A stretch of DNA of 64,000 bases from assembly GCA_015257665.1 (NCBI GenBank), contig JABZJS010000003.1, positions 1 through 64,000 on the forward strand, given 5' to 3'. This document shows positions 51,557-60,279 of the stretch, one piece after another; position 1 is the first letter of the stretch; each line of letters starts with the position of its first letter. The notes below the pieces were generated by a model, which saw nothing but the letters and a program-made list of their open reading frames with translations, searched no databases and was not told the DNA's origin. The position numbers were made by a program, and so were the translations under genes. The stretch is from Nanosynbacter sp. GTDB lineage: Bacteria > Patescibacteriota > Saccharimonadia > Saccharimonadales > Saccharimonadaceae.

Positions 51557-51562
51557 AATCTC

Positions 51563-52369
51563 ATGCATATTGCCATCCAAGGTCAAGCAGGGTCGTTTCA
51601 TGAGCAGGCAGCGCAGCAGTGGTTTGGGTCACAGGTCGATACCGTACCATGCACAACGTTTCGCGATGTTTTCCATACGCATGCGACTGGTCAAGCCGAA
51701 GGTATCGTTGTGGCGGTGGAAAACACACTCTACGGAACAATCAACGAGCCATACCACTACCTCGAGGCATGCCCGCTACCCATCATTGGTGAGGTACGCC
51801 TTGCCATTGAGCAGATGCTCATTACGCTACCTGGCGCTCGCCTAGCTGATATTACCGAGGTGTATTCGCATCCCGTCGCACTTGCGCAGTGCCAGCGCTT
51901 TCTTACTACCGAGCTGTCGCATGCGGTGCAGAATGAATTTTTCGACACAGCGGGAGCGGTTGCCTATATCAAAGCAGCCGGCGACCCGCACAAAGCCGCC
52001 ATCGCTGGCCAGGCTGCTGCTACCCTCCATCACCTACCCATCCTGCGCCGTAGCATCCAAGATAGCCACGACAACATCACCCGCTTCATCGTCCTTGCGC
52101 CAGGCCACGCACCAGCCCGTGCCAACCGCGCCACGCTCGTCATCACGACCAATCACCAGCCTGGTGCACTGCTCGAGGTATTGCACGTCTTCGCCGCGGC
52201 AGGTATCAATATCAGCAGCTTGCAGTCTCAGCCCATCGTCGGCCAGCCGTGGCAATACAAATTCTTCCTCGTTGTCGACAGCGCTGGTGCTCCACTCCGG
52301 CACGCCCTGCGCACCATCGAGCAAAGCGACCACACTGTACGGCTGCTGGGTGAGTATTGTGCGGGGTAA
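51563..52369 (+). CDS. pheA: Prephenate dehydratase with ACT domain
   Basis: This 268-residue monofunctional enzyme converts prephenate to phenylpyruvate. The catalytic domain starts IAIQGQAGSFHEQAAQQWF, with VENTLYGTINEPYHYL, SHPVALAQC and the dehydratase signature NITRFIVLA (Thr-Arg-Phe) near residue 172. The C-terminal ACT domain (GALLEVLHVFAAAGINISSLQSQP) would bind Phe for feedback control. No other shikimate or Phe genes are nearby, which is surprising in an organism expected to import amino acids. Confidence 0.93.
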   Translation: MHIAIQGQAGSFHEQAAQQWFGSQVDTVPCTTFRDVFHTHATGQAEGIVVAVENTLYGTINEPYHYLEACPLPIIGEVRLAIEQMLITLPGARLADITEVYSHPVALAQCQRFLTTELSHAVQNEFFDTAGAVAYIKAAGDPHKAAIAGQAAATLHHLPILRRSIQDSHDNITRFIVLAPGHAPARANRATLVITTNHQPGALLEVLHVFAAAGINISSLQSQPIVGQPWQYKFFLVVDSAGAPLRHALRTIEQSDHTVRLLGEYCAG

Positions 52370-52426
52370 TATATCAACGTGCTTACCTCCAGCACACAAG
52401 AGTATGTTTAGATTGAGCCACGAGAG

Positions 52427-54250
52427 CTATTCAATATCATCTTGAAGAGCCGAAATATATTCTTCAACTGTTGACCGGTCAAGGCCTCCGGCGGCAAGCT
52501 GATCAACTCGACCACTGTACTTGAGCCACCAAGCAGGAAAAGTAGCGAGCAAACAGCGTGTCATTTGGTGGTTATCGTTGTTGATGTGCGCCAATGTACT
52601 CAGGTTATCGAGAAAGATATCTCTCTCCATATATTCAAGGTCAGATTGCACGACGTCGTGCATAATGCGCTGCCGTGTTGCATCATCACATGGTAGCTCA
52701 CCTACTGTATTAGTCATATACTGGAGCCAATTGTCAAAGTCTCGTTGGTCCAGGATTCGCTCTGGAGCCTTCGGCTCGCTGTGGTAACCAATCGGGTCAT
52801 TGCGTATCACTTTCAAGACGCCATTCGTATACTCAGCATCAGCCCCTGCTGCAATGAGCCGATCTGCTATAGCGTTGCCATCATCAACCACTCGATAAGG
52901 ATATGGATACTGACAAACAAATCGACGATCCAATATCGTTATAACCTCTACACCTTGCTGATACAAATGCCTGGCACGCATGGCAGTCTTAATATTATCA
53001 AGGTATTTATCATACTCCATTGTTTTGATAAGATCATCGCGGCTTTCATCACTCAGTCGGTCAATTCTATCAACGAAATAATTTTTACTCATATTCCATA
53101 CACGACCTTCGTCACCCTCAACCACCGTCCAGTACAACTCATCATAACCAATCATCTCTGCAATTCGGTCAAAGTCTGCCACATAATCGCGCCCCTCTAG
53201 CAGCTGACTAGCTCGCGGATCAACATCCAAGCCAAAGCCTTCAATTCTCTCATTCAGCCACAAGAATTCTAGGTCTTCTGTTGTCAGCTCTTCACCTGCG
53301 TACACCCGTCGCTCCATGTCTGTGAGGCGTCTCGTGTTTTCCACCGTTTTGTCGTATGCATCATCCTCCCGCGATTCATTGGTATATTCCCCACCATCAT
53401 TGGTGTAGTTGGGGCTATGTTGGCTAGCAATTCGCTCGTACTTCGTCCACGAGCCGGTCGTTGCTTGGTATACCTCTTGCTTCGTCTCATTATAAGCGCT
53501 ATCGGCAAGAGCCGCAGCATAGAGCGCAGCAAAGTCCCCCCTGCCTAGCAGCAGTGCCAGCTGGTCGTCCACTTCACGCTCGCCACGAATCACCCCTTGG
53601 TCAATGGCATCATACACCTGCGCCAGCGCCTCAGCATTGAGCTCCGGCCAGGATGCAGTAGTCGAGCCAGTACGCTTCTTAAATTCTCCCTTAGCTTTGT
53701 CGTACTCGCCCATCGTCTTGAGCGATTCCCATACATATACCTTAAACCAGTCTGGATATACATGCTCATTCTCATCGCTGCGTAGATATGTTGACCACTG
53801 CGTGAGGCTGTCAGCTTGGTCAGCTTGAACGGTATCCACCAGGCGCTGCTTTTCTTCGAGACCTAGCACTACCTCGCCTTGGCCACGCTTGCGAGTAATC
53901 CGCTCTTGCAGGGCAAAATACGCTTCTGGCACAGCTTGCTTTTTGATAAGTAAGTCAGCAATCTCCTCTTGCACGAACCTAGCGTCTGGGTGTGTAATAC
54001 CGCAGTAACCACTCTCCAGCGCCTCAGCTACCTTAGCTTCGTGATTACCCAGTGCGCGGTGGGTTGGCTGGTGAACGTTGTGGCTATGCTCATTGTGCGT
54101 GCCATCACTACGATGAGCCGATTGTTCATGTGTGATTATTCTCGCGATGCGCAGCGCTCCATCGCCAAGATTGTGATGGAACATACCAAGGAGTTTCTCT
54201 CCAGCTGGTGATGATGCAATAAATTGTTCTGGTGATTTTGGCTTTGGCAT
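52427..54250 (-). CDS. Large hypothetical soluble protein (607 aa)
   Basis: I do not recognise this protein. It is acidic and largely helical, with no signal peptide or membrane helix, and is rich in Asp, Glu, Tyr and Trp. The N-terminus has SSPAGEKLLGMFHHNLGDGALRIARII, quoted in part, then a His/Asn-rich segment (HRSDGTHNEHSHNVHQ). The middle has helical repeats of the ALEALL type. The start is ATG at 54250 behind GGGGGA; TATAAT at 54283-54288 (minus) is the -10 box. It is monocistronic between pheA (convergent) and ftsK. Confidence 0.7.
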   Translation of the reverse strand: MPKPKSPEQFIASSPAGEKLLGMFHHNLGDGALRIARIITHEQSAHRSDGTHNEHSHNVHQPTHRALGNHEAKVAEALESGYCGITHPDARFVQEEIADLLIKKQAVPEAYFALQERITRKRGQGEVVLGLEEKQRLVDTVQADQADSLTQWSTYLRSDENEHVYPDWFKVYVWESLKTMGEYDKAKGEFKKRTGSTTASWPELNAEALAQVYDAIDQGVIRGEREVDDQLALLLGRGDFAALYAAALADSAYNETKQEVYQATTGSWTKYERIASQHSPNYTNDGGEYTNESREDDAYDKTVENTRRLTDMERRVYAGEELTTEDLEFLWLNERIEGFGLDVDPRASQLLEGRDYVADFDRIAEMIGYDELYWTVVEGDEGRVWNMSKNYFVDRIDRLSDESRDDLIKTMEYDKYLDNIKTAMRARHLYQQGVEVITILDRRFVCQYPYPYRVVDDGNAIADRLIAAGADAEYTNGVLKVIRNDPIGYHSEPKAPERILDQRDFDNWLQYMTNTVGELPCDDATRQRIMHDVVQSDLEYMERDIFLDNLSTLAHINNDNHQMTRCLLATFPAWWLKYSGRVDQLAAGGLDRSTVEEYISALQDDIE

Positions 54251-54393
54251 AGATTATCCCCCGCGTATTACTGCAATAATTATGATTATACCATCGCCTA
54301 TGATGGGAGTAAAATTCAGCTAAGACTCTTTGTTCTCACTCTTTAAGATTCACTAAGATTCACTGTAAATCTGCATGCACACTGCCCGCCGCT

Positions 54394-56730
54394 CTATCCC
54401 AGTTCATCCATGCTGCCGATCAGCACATCGCGCGGGCGTGAGCCGTCGGCTGGGCCAATGATGCCTTGCTCTTCCATCTCTTCCATAATGCGGGCAGCCC
54501 GAGCATAACCCACGCGGAGCTTACGCTGGAGGAGCGAGGTTGAGGCTTTGCGAGTCTCTACTACCACTCGCACGGCATCGCGGAACATATCGTCATTGCC
54601 TTCGCCGTTGCCATCCATATCCATCACTACGCCACCTTTGCCATTGAGCTGGACAGGCTGGCTCACGATCTCGTCGTTATACTGCGGTGCCGACTGCATG
54701 CGCAGGTGGTCGGTCACCTTCGCAACTTCTTCGTCCATCACCCAAGCACCTTGGATACGCTTGGGCTTGGGCATGCTAGCGGTTTTCATCAGCATATCAC
54801 CCTGACCAAGGAGCTTCTCGGCACCGATTTGGTCGAGAATGGTGCGGCTATCTACCTGACTGGCCACCGTAAAGGCGATGCGGGCTGGCACGTTGGCCTT
54901 GATGAGGCCAGTGATCACATCCACGCTGGGCCGCTGCGTCGCCAGCACCAGGTGAATACCAACTGCTCGAGCCTTCTGGGCCAAGCGGACGATCAGCGCC
55001 TCCACATCGCGCGCTGCTACCATCATCAGGTCGGCTAGCTCATCTACCACAATGACGACATACGGCATACGGCCTTCGTCTACCTTTTGCATGTGGCCTT
55101 GCTCATCGGCCACGGCGATCTGCTTACCGCGGGTTTTGATCTTTTCGTTATACGTCTTGATGTCGCGCACCTTCTCCTCAGCCAGCAGACTATAGCGCCG
55201 CTCCATTTCATTGACCGCCCACTTGAGGGCACTAATGGTTTTCTCTGGCTCAACAATAACAGGGGTAAGGAGGTGTGGAATATCGGCATACGGTGCCATC
55301 TCCACCTGCTTGGGATCGACGAGGATGAGCTTCATTTCGCTGGGACTGTTGCGGTAGAGCAAGCTAGTAAGGAGCGTGTTGATCATCACCGACTTACCCG
55401 AGCCCGTCTGCCCCGCCACCAAGAGGTGTGGCATTTTGTTGAGCTCACCGACGAAGGGCCGGCCCGAGATATCCTTACCAATAGCAAACGCCAGCGGCTC
55501 CTTGGCGTGCTGCCACTCGGGGCTATCTAACACTCCGCGCAGGCGCACATCGGCCGCCTTGCGGTTTGGCACCTCGATACCCACGGCCTTCTTGCCTGGG
55601 ATAGGTGCCTCAATGCGAAGGCTGGATGCCGCGAGATTGAGCGCGATATTCGTCTCCAGCGCAGTGATGCGGTTGAGCTTGACGCCGACGGGTGGCTTGA
55701 GGGTGTATTGCGTTACCTTCGGGCCAATGTTTGCCCCCTCCATCTCGACATTAATGTTAAATTCGTGCAGTGTGTCTTGAATGATATGGGCATTTTGCTC
55801 AATATCGCCGGCATCAGCCGGGCTCTGACGCTTTTCCAGCAGCTCCAGGCTGGGCGGCTGCCAGTTGGGGTCATTGACGGCAAGCATAGCAGACCGGTCT
55901 TCGGCTGCTTTGTCCACAGAGGTAGACGGTGTGCTGTCGCGCAAGGTTGCCCGTGGCTTTTTGTCTGGCTTTGGCTCAGCCGGGCCATCGCCTGAGAGGG
56001 TTGGAACGCCCGCGTTGAGCTTGAAGTCACTCATAGCAGCAGGCTTATCTTGGGCCTTCTCGTCCTTACTACGCTTGGCTTTTTTGCTGGTGTCTGGTGC
56101 TTGGCTATCAGCGGCGCGGCGGGCCACTGCCACATTGGCGGCATCGTCTGCCTCAGCCTCACTGCGCACCATGTTTTGCAGGCCACGCCACAGCGCCATG
56201 GGTGAGATACGCAAAACGAAGAGTAGCGTCAAGCCAATCAACAATACATACACAAAAACCCCTACTGGCCGGTCGACCAGCGCCAGCATAGCACGATTGA
56301 GTAAGTCACCCATGATACCACCCGTCGCAGCCGAACCGCGTCGCAGCAGACCAAATAGCCCCGCAAACCACAGCACCATCAGCACTGCTGCAAGCTTCAG
56401 CGCCACTGGCAAGCGGTTGTTCTCTGCCCGAAAGATCGCCACCGCCACATACACCGCTACTACTGGGACGACATACACTGCATAGCCAATAATATGCAGC
56501 ATCGTCGCATCAAGCCACTTGAGAATTGGCCCACCCGAGCCAAACCACGACACCACCAGTAGCACCGAAAACGCCAGCAACAGCACCGCCGATACCTGCG
56601 CCCAAAACCCCGCTGGCAACGTATGCTGCGGCGCGGCTTGCTTGGCCTTGCTCTTGTTTGGGCTGCGCCGACGAGTAGCGCTTGAGCGAGTAGACGAACG
56701 AGTGCGAGTGGTTTTTCTTTTTGTAGCCAT
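54394..56730 (-). CDS. ftsK: DNA translocase FtsK
   Basis: This 778-residue translocase moves chromosome termini at the septum. The N-terminus is Lys/Arg/Ser-rich (about 1-40), then four membrane helices to about residue 185, and a charged linker with Lys/Asp/Glu. The alpha/beta motor has Walker A AGQTGSGKSV and Walker B VVIVDELADLMM, with HLVLATQRPSVDVITG. The winged-helix gamma domain at the C-terminus (LLQRKLRVGYARAARIMEEMEEQGIIG) reads KOPS-type DNA signals and activates Xer recombinase. It is a likely partner of XerC (17176-18117). Confidence 0.96.
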   Translation of the reverse strand: MATKRKTTRTRSSTRSSATRRRSPNKSKAKQAAPQHTLPAGFWAQVSAVLLLAFSVLLVVSWFGSGGPILKWLDATMLHIIGYAVYVVPVVAVYVAVAIFRAENNRLPVALKLAAVLMVLWFAGLFGLLRRGSAATGGIMGDLLNRAMLALVDRPVGVFVYVLLIGLTLLFVLRISPMALWRGLQNMVRSEAEADDAANVAVARRAADSQAPDTSKKAKRSKDEKAQDKPAAMSDFKLNAGVPTLSGDGPAEPKPDKKPRATLRDSTPSTSVDKAAEDRSAMLAVNDPNWQPPSLELLEKRQSPADAGDIEQNAHIIQDTLHEFNINVEMEGANIGPKVTQYTLKPPVGVKLNRITALETNIALNLAASSLRIEAPIPGKKAVGIEVPNRKAADVRLRGVLDSPEWQHAKEPLAFAIGKDISGRPFVGELNKMPHLLVAGQTGSGKSVMINTLLTSLLYRNSPSEMKLILVDPKQVEMAPYADIPHLLTPVIVEPEKTISALKWAVNEMERRYSLLAEEKVRDIKTYNEKIKTRGKQIAVADEQGHMQKVDEGRMPYVVIVVDELADLMMVAARDVEALIVRLAQKARAVGIHLVLATQRPSVDVITGLIKANVPARIAFTVASQVDSRTILDQIGAEKLLGQGDMLMKTASMPKPKRIQGAWVMDEEVAKVTDHLRMQSAPQYNDEIVSQPVQLNGKGGVVMDMDGNGEGNDDMFRDAVRVVVETRKASTSLLQRKLRVGYARAARIMEEMEEQGIIGPADGSRPRDVLIGSMDELG

Positions 56731-56833
56731 ATCCTTTTTATTGTACTCTGTTTATGCTTGGTTTGATAGCGTATATTGTAGCATAATTTACTACATTAGG
56801 CAATCGGTATAGGATTATGCCATACTGGGTAGT

Positions 56834-57443
56834 ATGACAATGCAACCATCTTACCCAATCATTACTCCATTTGAGGCTGTGCCCACGGCTATCGATGGGC
56901 TCTTATATCATTACCATGAAACAAGTGACTGATGAGCGTGGCACAGTGCGCGAACTATTCCGCCAATCGGCCATGGATAGCACACCACTGCCGCAGTTTG
57001 GCCCCTGGAAGCAGATCAATGCCACGCAAACAAACCGTGGCTCCATCCGTGGCCTCCATGCCGAAGCAATGAACAAACTTGTCGCAGTAGTGGCAGGCGA
57101 AGCCTTTGGTGTCTATGTGGACGCACGGATCGATTCACCCACCGTTGGCGCAGTTGTGACTGTCCCACTAACAAAAGGTGTGCAGGTGTTTGTTCCACAA
57201 GGAGTTTGCAACGGTTTTCAATCGACAAGCGAGCAACCCTCCCAGTACCTCTACTGCTTCGACGAAGAGTGGCAGCCTGGCATGCCCGGTATATCACTCA
57301 CACCACTCGACCCAGAGCTTGACATCGACTGGCCCATCCCGATCGACACATCCACCTATGACCAAGTCTCCAAAAAAGACGGCAATGCGCCTACTTTGCG
57401 TTCTGTTATTGGTGATGATGCCATGGCGCAGCGCACTCACTAG
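56834..57443 (+). pseudogene. dTDP-4-dehydrorhamnose 3,5-epimerase-like gene with a frameshift near its 5' end
   Basis: The downstream frame (from ATG 56916) encodes about 176 residues of the RmlC family: DERGTVRELFR, SIRGLHAEAMNKLVAVVAG, VYVDARIDSPTVGAV, VFVPQGVCNGFQ and DPELDIDWP. The His of the usual HGF motif is Asn. Before it, the expected N-terminus (PTAIDGLL) is encoded in another frame from ATG 56834, which sits 7 nt after a CATACT box. That frame ends at TGA 56930. The two parts would join by a one-base shift near 56900-56911. The gene is either frameshifted, mis-sequenced, or starts at 56916 with a shortened N-terminus. Confidence 0.65.
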
Positions 57444-57540
57444 TGTTCGAGGCTTATTCACCGCCATGTGAATTATTGCTATATAATACCCCTCTCGCCA
57501 TTTTGTCCATTCTATGTCACAATAGAAGCAAGGAGGTCGT

Positions 57541-57702
57541 ATGCAGCAGATGGTATGGAATATAGTAACGATGATTGCACCCTTTGCGGTGATTGCCTTT
57601 GTGCTGGTAGTGCTCGCCGAATATTTGCGCGTACAGCAGCGCATCAAACGCCTGGAGGAGATGGTGCACGAGCTGCAGCAGCGAGTTGAGTCGGATACGT
57701 AG
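57541..57702 (+). CDS. Small membrane protein (53 aa)
   Basis: A perfect AAGGAGG lies 5 nt before the ATG. The protein has one membrane helix (IVTMIAPFAVIAFVLVVLAEY) and a charged helical tail (RVQQRIKRLEEMVHELQQRV) that looks like a coiled coil. This is the shape of small membrane anchors such as FtsB- or holin-like proteins, but I cannot assign one. It is followed by a terminator. Confidence 0.75.
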   Translation: MQQMVWNIVTMIAPFAVIAFVLVVLAEYLRVQQRIKRLEEMVHELQQRVESDT

Positions 57703-57717
57703 CCACAGGTTGCACGC

Positions 57718-57747
57718 AAAAAGCCAGCTATATAGCGCTGGCTTTTT
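57718..57747. terminator. Bidirectional terminator between the 53-aa gene and rnj
   Basis: AAAAAGCCAGC-loop-GCTGGCTTTTT. Confidence 0.82.
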
Positions 57748-57771
57748 CATTTTTGATATCGTGGACGACCC

Positions 57772-60117
57772 CTAGTAGCTTCGACGCTTCGAGCGATCCT
57801 TTGGTACAGCTACCTCAGTGTCGGGCTCTTGCCGCGGTGGGAACTTTTTGCGCGGCAGGCCAGCGAAGGCGTCGTTGCTGGGCTGCTTGCTGCGCACGGT
57901 CGTGCGGCTATTGGCCGAGCGGCGCTTGCGCGTATTAGCTGGGCGAGTTGGCGCTTTCTCTTCTGTTGTCGCGGGCAATACACCAGCAGTTTTGCGTGCG
58001 GCAATGGCGGCCGCTTTGGCAGCGGCACCACCCTTAGCAATGCGCGGTGGCGTGTGTGGCTGAGCTGGCGCAGCGAGACTCTGACGCGAGCGCCCAGCTG
58101 GGACTTCACGGCCCACACGGGTAGTGCGGCTCGACGCCTTTTGTGGTGCACCCACTTCGTTGATGACTGGGATAATAATGGGCATGCGGCGTGTCTGGTC
58201 GTACAAAACGCGGGCAATGTCGTCTTTGATTTCCTTCTTTACGACATCAAGGTCATACGAACCCACCAGGCTGCGCGCTGCTTTTTGCTTGAGGTAGGCG
58301 CGGATCATTCCCATCAGCTCTTCATTATCGCGTAGATAGATGAAGCCCCGGCTGATGATATCTGGACTAGTGAGAAGGCGGCCTGTCCCACGCTGCACAG
58401 TGAGCACCACAACGAACATCCCCTCCAGGCTCATATGGATGCGATCCTTCAGCACGACATCGCTCACGACTGCACCAGCGTCGTCATACATCGTGCCGCC
58501 CGAGTGCGGAATGCGCCCAATTTTATGTGCACCATCAGTAGTAAACTCCACAATATCCCCCGGATCGCAGACAAAGATATGGCTGCGTGGGATACCACAC
58601 TCCTTCTCGGCCAGGCGAGCATTGTGCACTAACATGTGGAATTCGCCGTGGTTGGGCAAGTAGTATGTGGGCTTGACGGCACTAATGAGTCGCACGTGGT
58701 CATCATAATAACCATGGCCAGACAGGTGGAGTGGCCCCACCCCGGTCAGGTGTGTCTTGCCGTTTTGCACCACATCGCCACCTTCGCGCATCAGGCCATC
58801 CACGGTGCGTACGACGTACTTCTCGTTGCCTGGGATGGGGTTGGAGCTAAAGACCACCACATCACTCCCCTTGATCTTGACGAACTTATGCGCCCCCGTT
58901 GCCATGCGGTTAAGGACTGCACTAAATTCTCCCTGGCTACCCGTACAGACGATGGTAATCTTGTGGTCGGGCAACTTAACGAGGTCTTCCATCTTGACCA
59001 CCGTATCTTTGGGGATTTTGATAGCACCAGTGCGCAGTGCTACCTCCAGGTTCTGGATCATACTAAAGCCAGCAAAGGCCACCTTGCGCCCATGCTTCTC
59101 TGCTTCCTCGAGGATGAGCTGAATGCGGTGCAGCTGGCTAGAGAAACTACTGATGATGATGCGGCTCTTGGCCCACTTATCCATCACCTCACCCATGCTG
59201 TGCTGGATATCGTGCTCACCGTGGGTGTGAGTGCCAGCGCTCTCGCAGTTGGTCGATTCGTTCATCATGAGGAGAAAACCCTCGGTGTGCGCAATATCTT
59301 GCAAGCGCTCGAAGTCGAACTTGCGGCCATCCACCGGGTTCTCCTCGATGCGCCAGTCGCCACTACTGAGAATGTTCCCCACTGGCGTGCGCACCACTAC
59401 TGCGGCCGAATCAGGAATGGAGTGGTTCACCCGCACCAGCTCCACACTAAAGGAGTCGCACAGCTGGACGATCTCATGCTCCTCAGGTTTGAGCTCATGA
59501 TACTCCGGCTCGTAGCTACCATCGGTCTCGGCCATAGTGCGCTGCAGCATACCCAATGTAAAGGCTGTGCCATAGACTGGGGCAGGCAGCTTGGGGATGA
59601 TATGCCGAAAGGCACCGATATGGTCGAGGTGCCCGTGGGTAAAGATATGCGCCCGAATCTTGTGCTTATTCTCCTCCAACCACTGCGTATCAGGGATGAT
59701 GTAGTTGATGCCTGGATAGTCACTACCTGGGAAGAGGAAGCCCATGTCGATAATGATAATATCGTTGTCGTACTCAATGGCCGTCATGTTCTTACCAATA
59801 CCCATCTCGCCCACCCCGCCAATCGGGATGACCTTGAGCGTTGGGCGCGGCGCACGAGGCCGCTTGGGCTGCATGTTGAGAGTAAACTGCTTGCCGCCAT
59901 AGCCATTATAGACCGACTTATTGACCGGCACATTAATAACATGCTGCGAGGCCTGGGCATTGACCCCTTCGCTGGTGCGGCGCTGCGCCCGAAAGACCTC
60001 GCCTTTGCGTGTGGTGGTGGCACTGAGCACTGTGTTGGTTGTCGCTGGTTGTTTGCTTGCGTGTGGACGCTTCTTGGCGTCATCTGCCTGGGGTGTGGCC
60101 ACTCGTCGTTGACCCAT
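57772..60117 (-). CDS. rnj: Ribonuclease J with long basic extensions
   Basis: This 781-residue RNase J is a 5'-3' exonuclease and endonuclease for mRNA decay and rRNA maturation. The MBL motif is THGHLDHIGAF (about residue 160), then SGDWRIEE, the beta-CASP domain with FSSQLHRIQLI and the C-terminal PNHGEFHML. The typical enzyme has about 555 residues. Here roughly 90 basic residues precede the core and about 110 Lys/Arg/Ala/Pro-rich residues follow, both probably disordered and RNA-binding. Start behind AGAAGGAG; TATAAT at 60192-60197 (minus). Confidence 0.95.
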   Translation of the reverse strand: MGQRRVATPQADDAKKRPHASKQPATTNTVLSATTTRKGEVFRAQRRTSEGVNAQASQHVINVPVNKSVYNGYGGKQFTLNMQPKRPRAPRPTLKVIPIGGVGEMGIGKNMTAIEYDNDIIIIDMGFLFPGSDYPGINYIIPDTQWLEENKHKIRAHIFTHGHLDHIGAFRHIIPKLPAPVYGTAFTLGMLQRTMAETDGSYEPEYHELKPEEHEIVQLCDSFSVELVRVNHSIPDSAAVVVRTPVGNILSSGDWRIEENPVDGRKFDFERLQDIAHTEGFLLMMNESTNCESAGTHTHGEHDIQHSMGEVMDKWAKSRIIISSFSSQLHRIQLILEEAEKHGRKVAFAGFSMIQNLEVALRTGAIKIPKDTVVKMEDLVKLPDHKITIVCTGSQGEFSAVLNRMATGAHKFVKIKGSDVVVFSSNPIPGNEKYVVRTVDGLMREGGDVVQNGKTHLTGVGPLHLSGHGYYDDHVRLISAVKPTYYLPNHGEFHMLVHNARLAEKECGIPRSHIFVCDPGDIVEFTTDGAHKIGRIPHSGGTMYDDAGAVVSDVVLKDRIHMSLEGMFVVVLTVQRGTGRLLTSPDIISRGFIYLRDNEELMGMIRAYLKQKAARSLVGSYDLDVVKKEIKDDIARVLYDQTRRMPIIIPVINEVGAPQKASSRTTRVGREVPAGRSRQSLAAPAQPHTPPRIAKGGAAAKAAAIAARKTAGVLPATTEEKAPTRPANTRKRRSANSRTTVRSKQPSNDAFAGLPRKKFPPRQEPDTEVAVPKDRSKRRSY

Positions 60118-60191
60118 TGTATCTCACTCCTTCTAATACATTATTCTGGTTCTACTAATAAGAGACAGGCTAAGAGCCTCAATAAGTGGTT

Positions 60192-60197
60192 GTATTA
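60192..60197 (-). promoter_or_regulatory. -10 box of rnj
   Basis: TATAAT on the minus strand, about 75 nt before the rnj start codon. Confidence 0.55.
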
Positions 60198-60221
60198 TAG
60201 CAGATGATGGTGAGGTGTGTC

Positions 60222-60247
60222 AAAGCCACCTCGCGAGAGGTGGCTTT
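60222..60247. terminator. Terminator of the 60280 gene
   Basis: AAAGCCACCTC-GCGA-GAGGTGGCTTT, with only a short T-run on either side. Confidence 0.65.
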
Positions 60248-60279
60248 TGCTTCGTATCACTACGAGTTGATGATATATG

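Noticed and set aside
58636..60207. 523-codon open frame on the plus strand
   Set aside because: It lies antisense to rnj, whose protein is clearly real; the frame mirrors the codon bias of the opposite gene.
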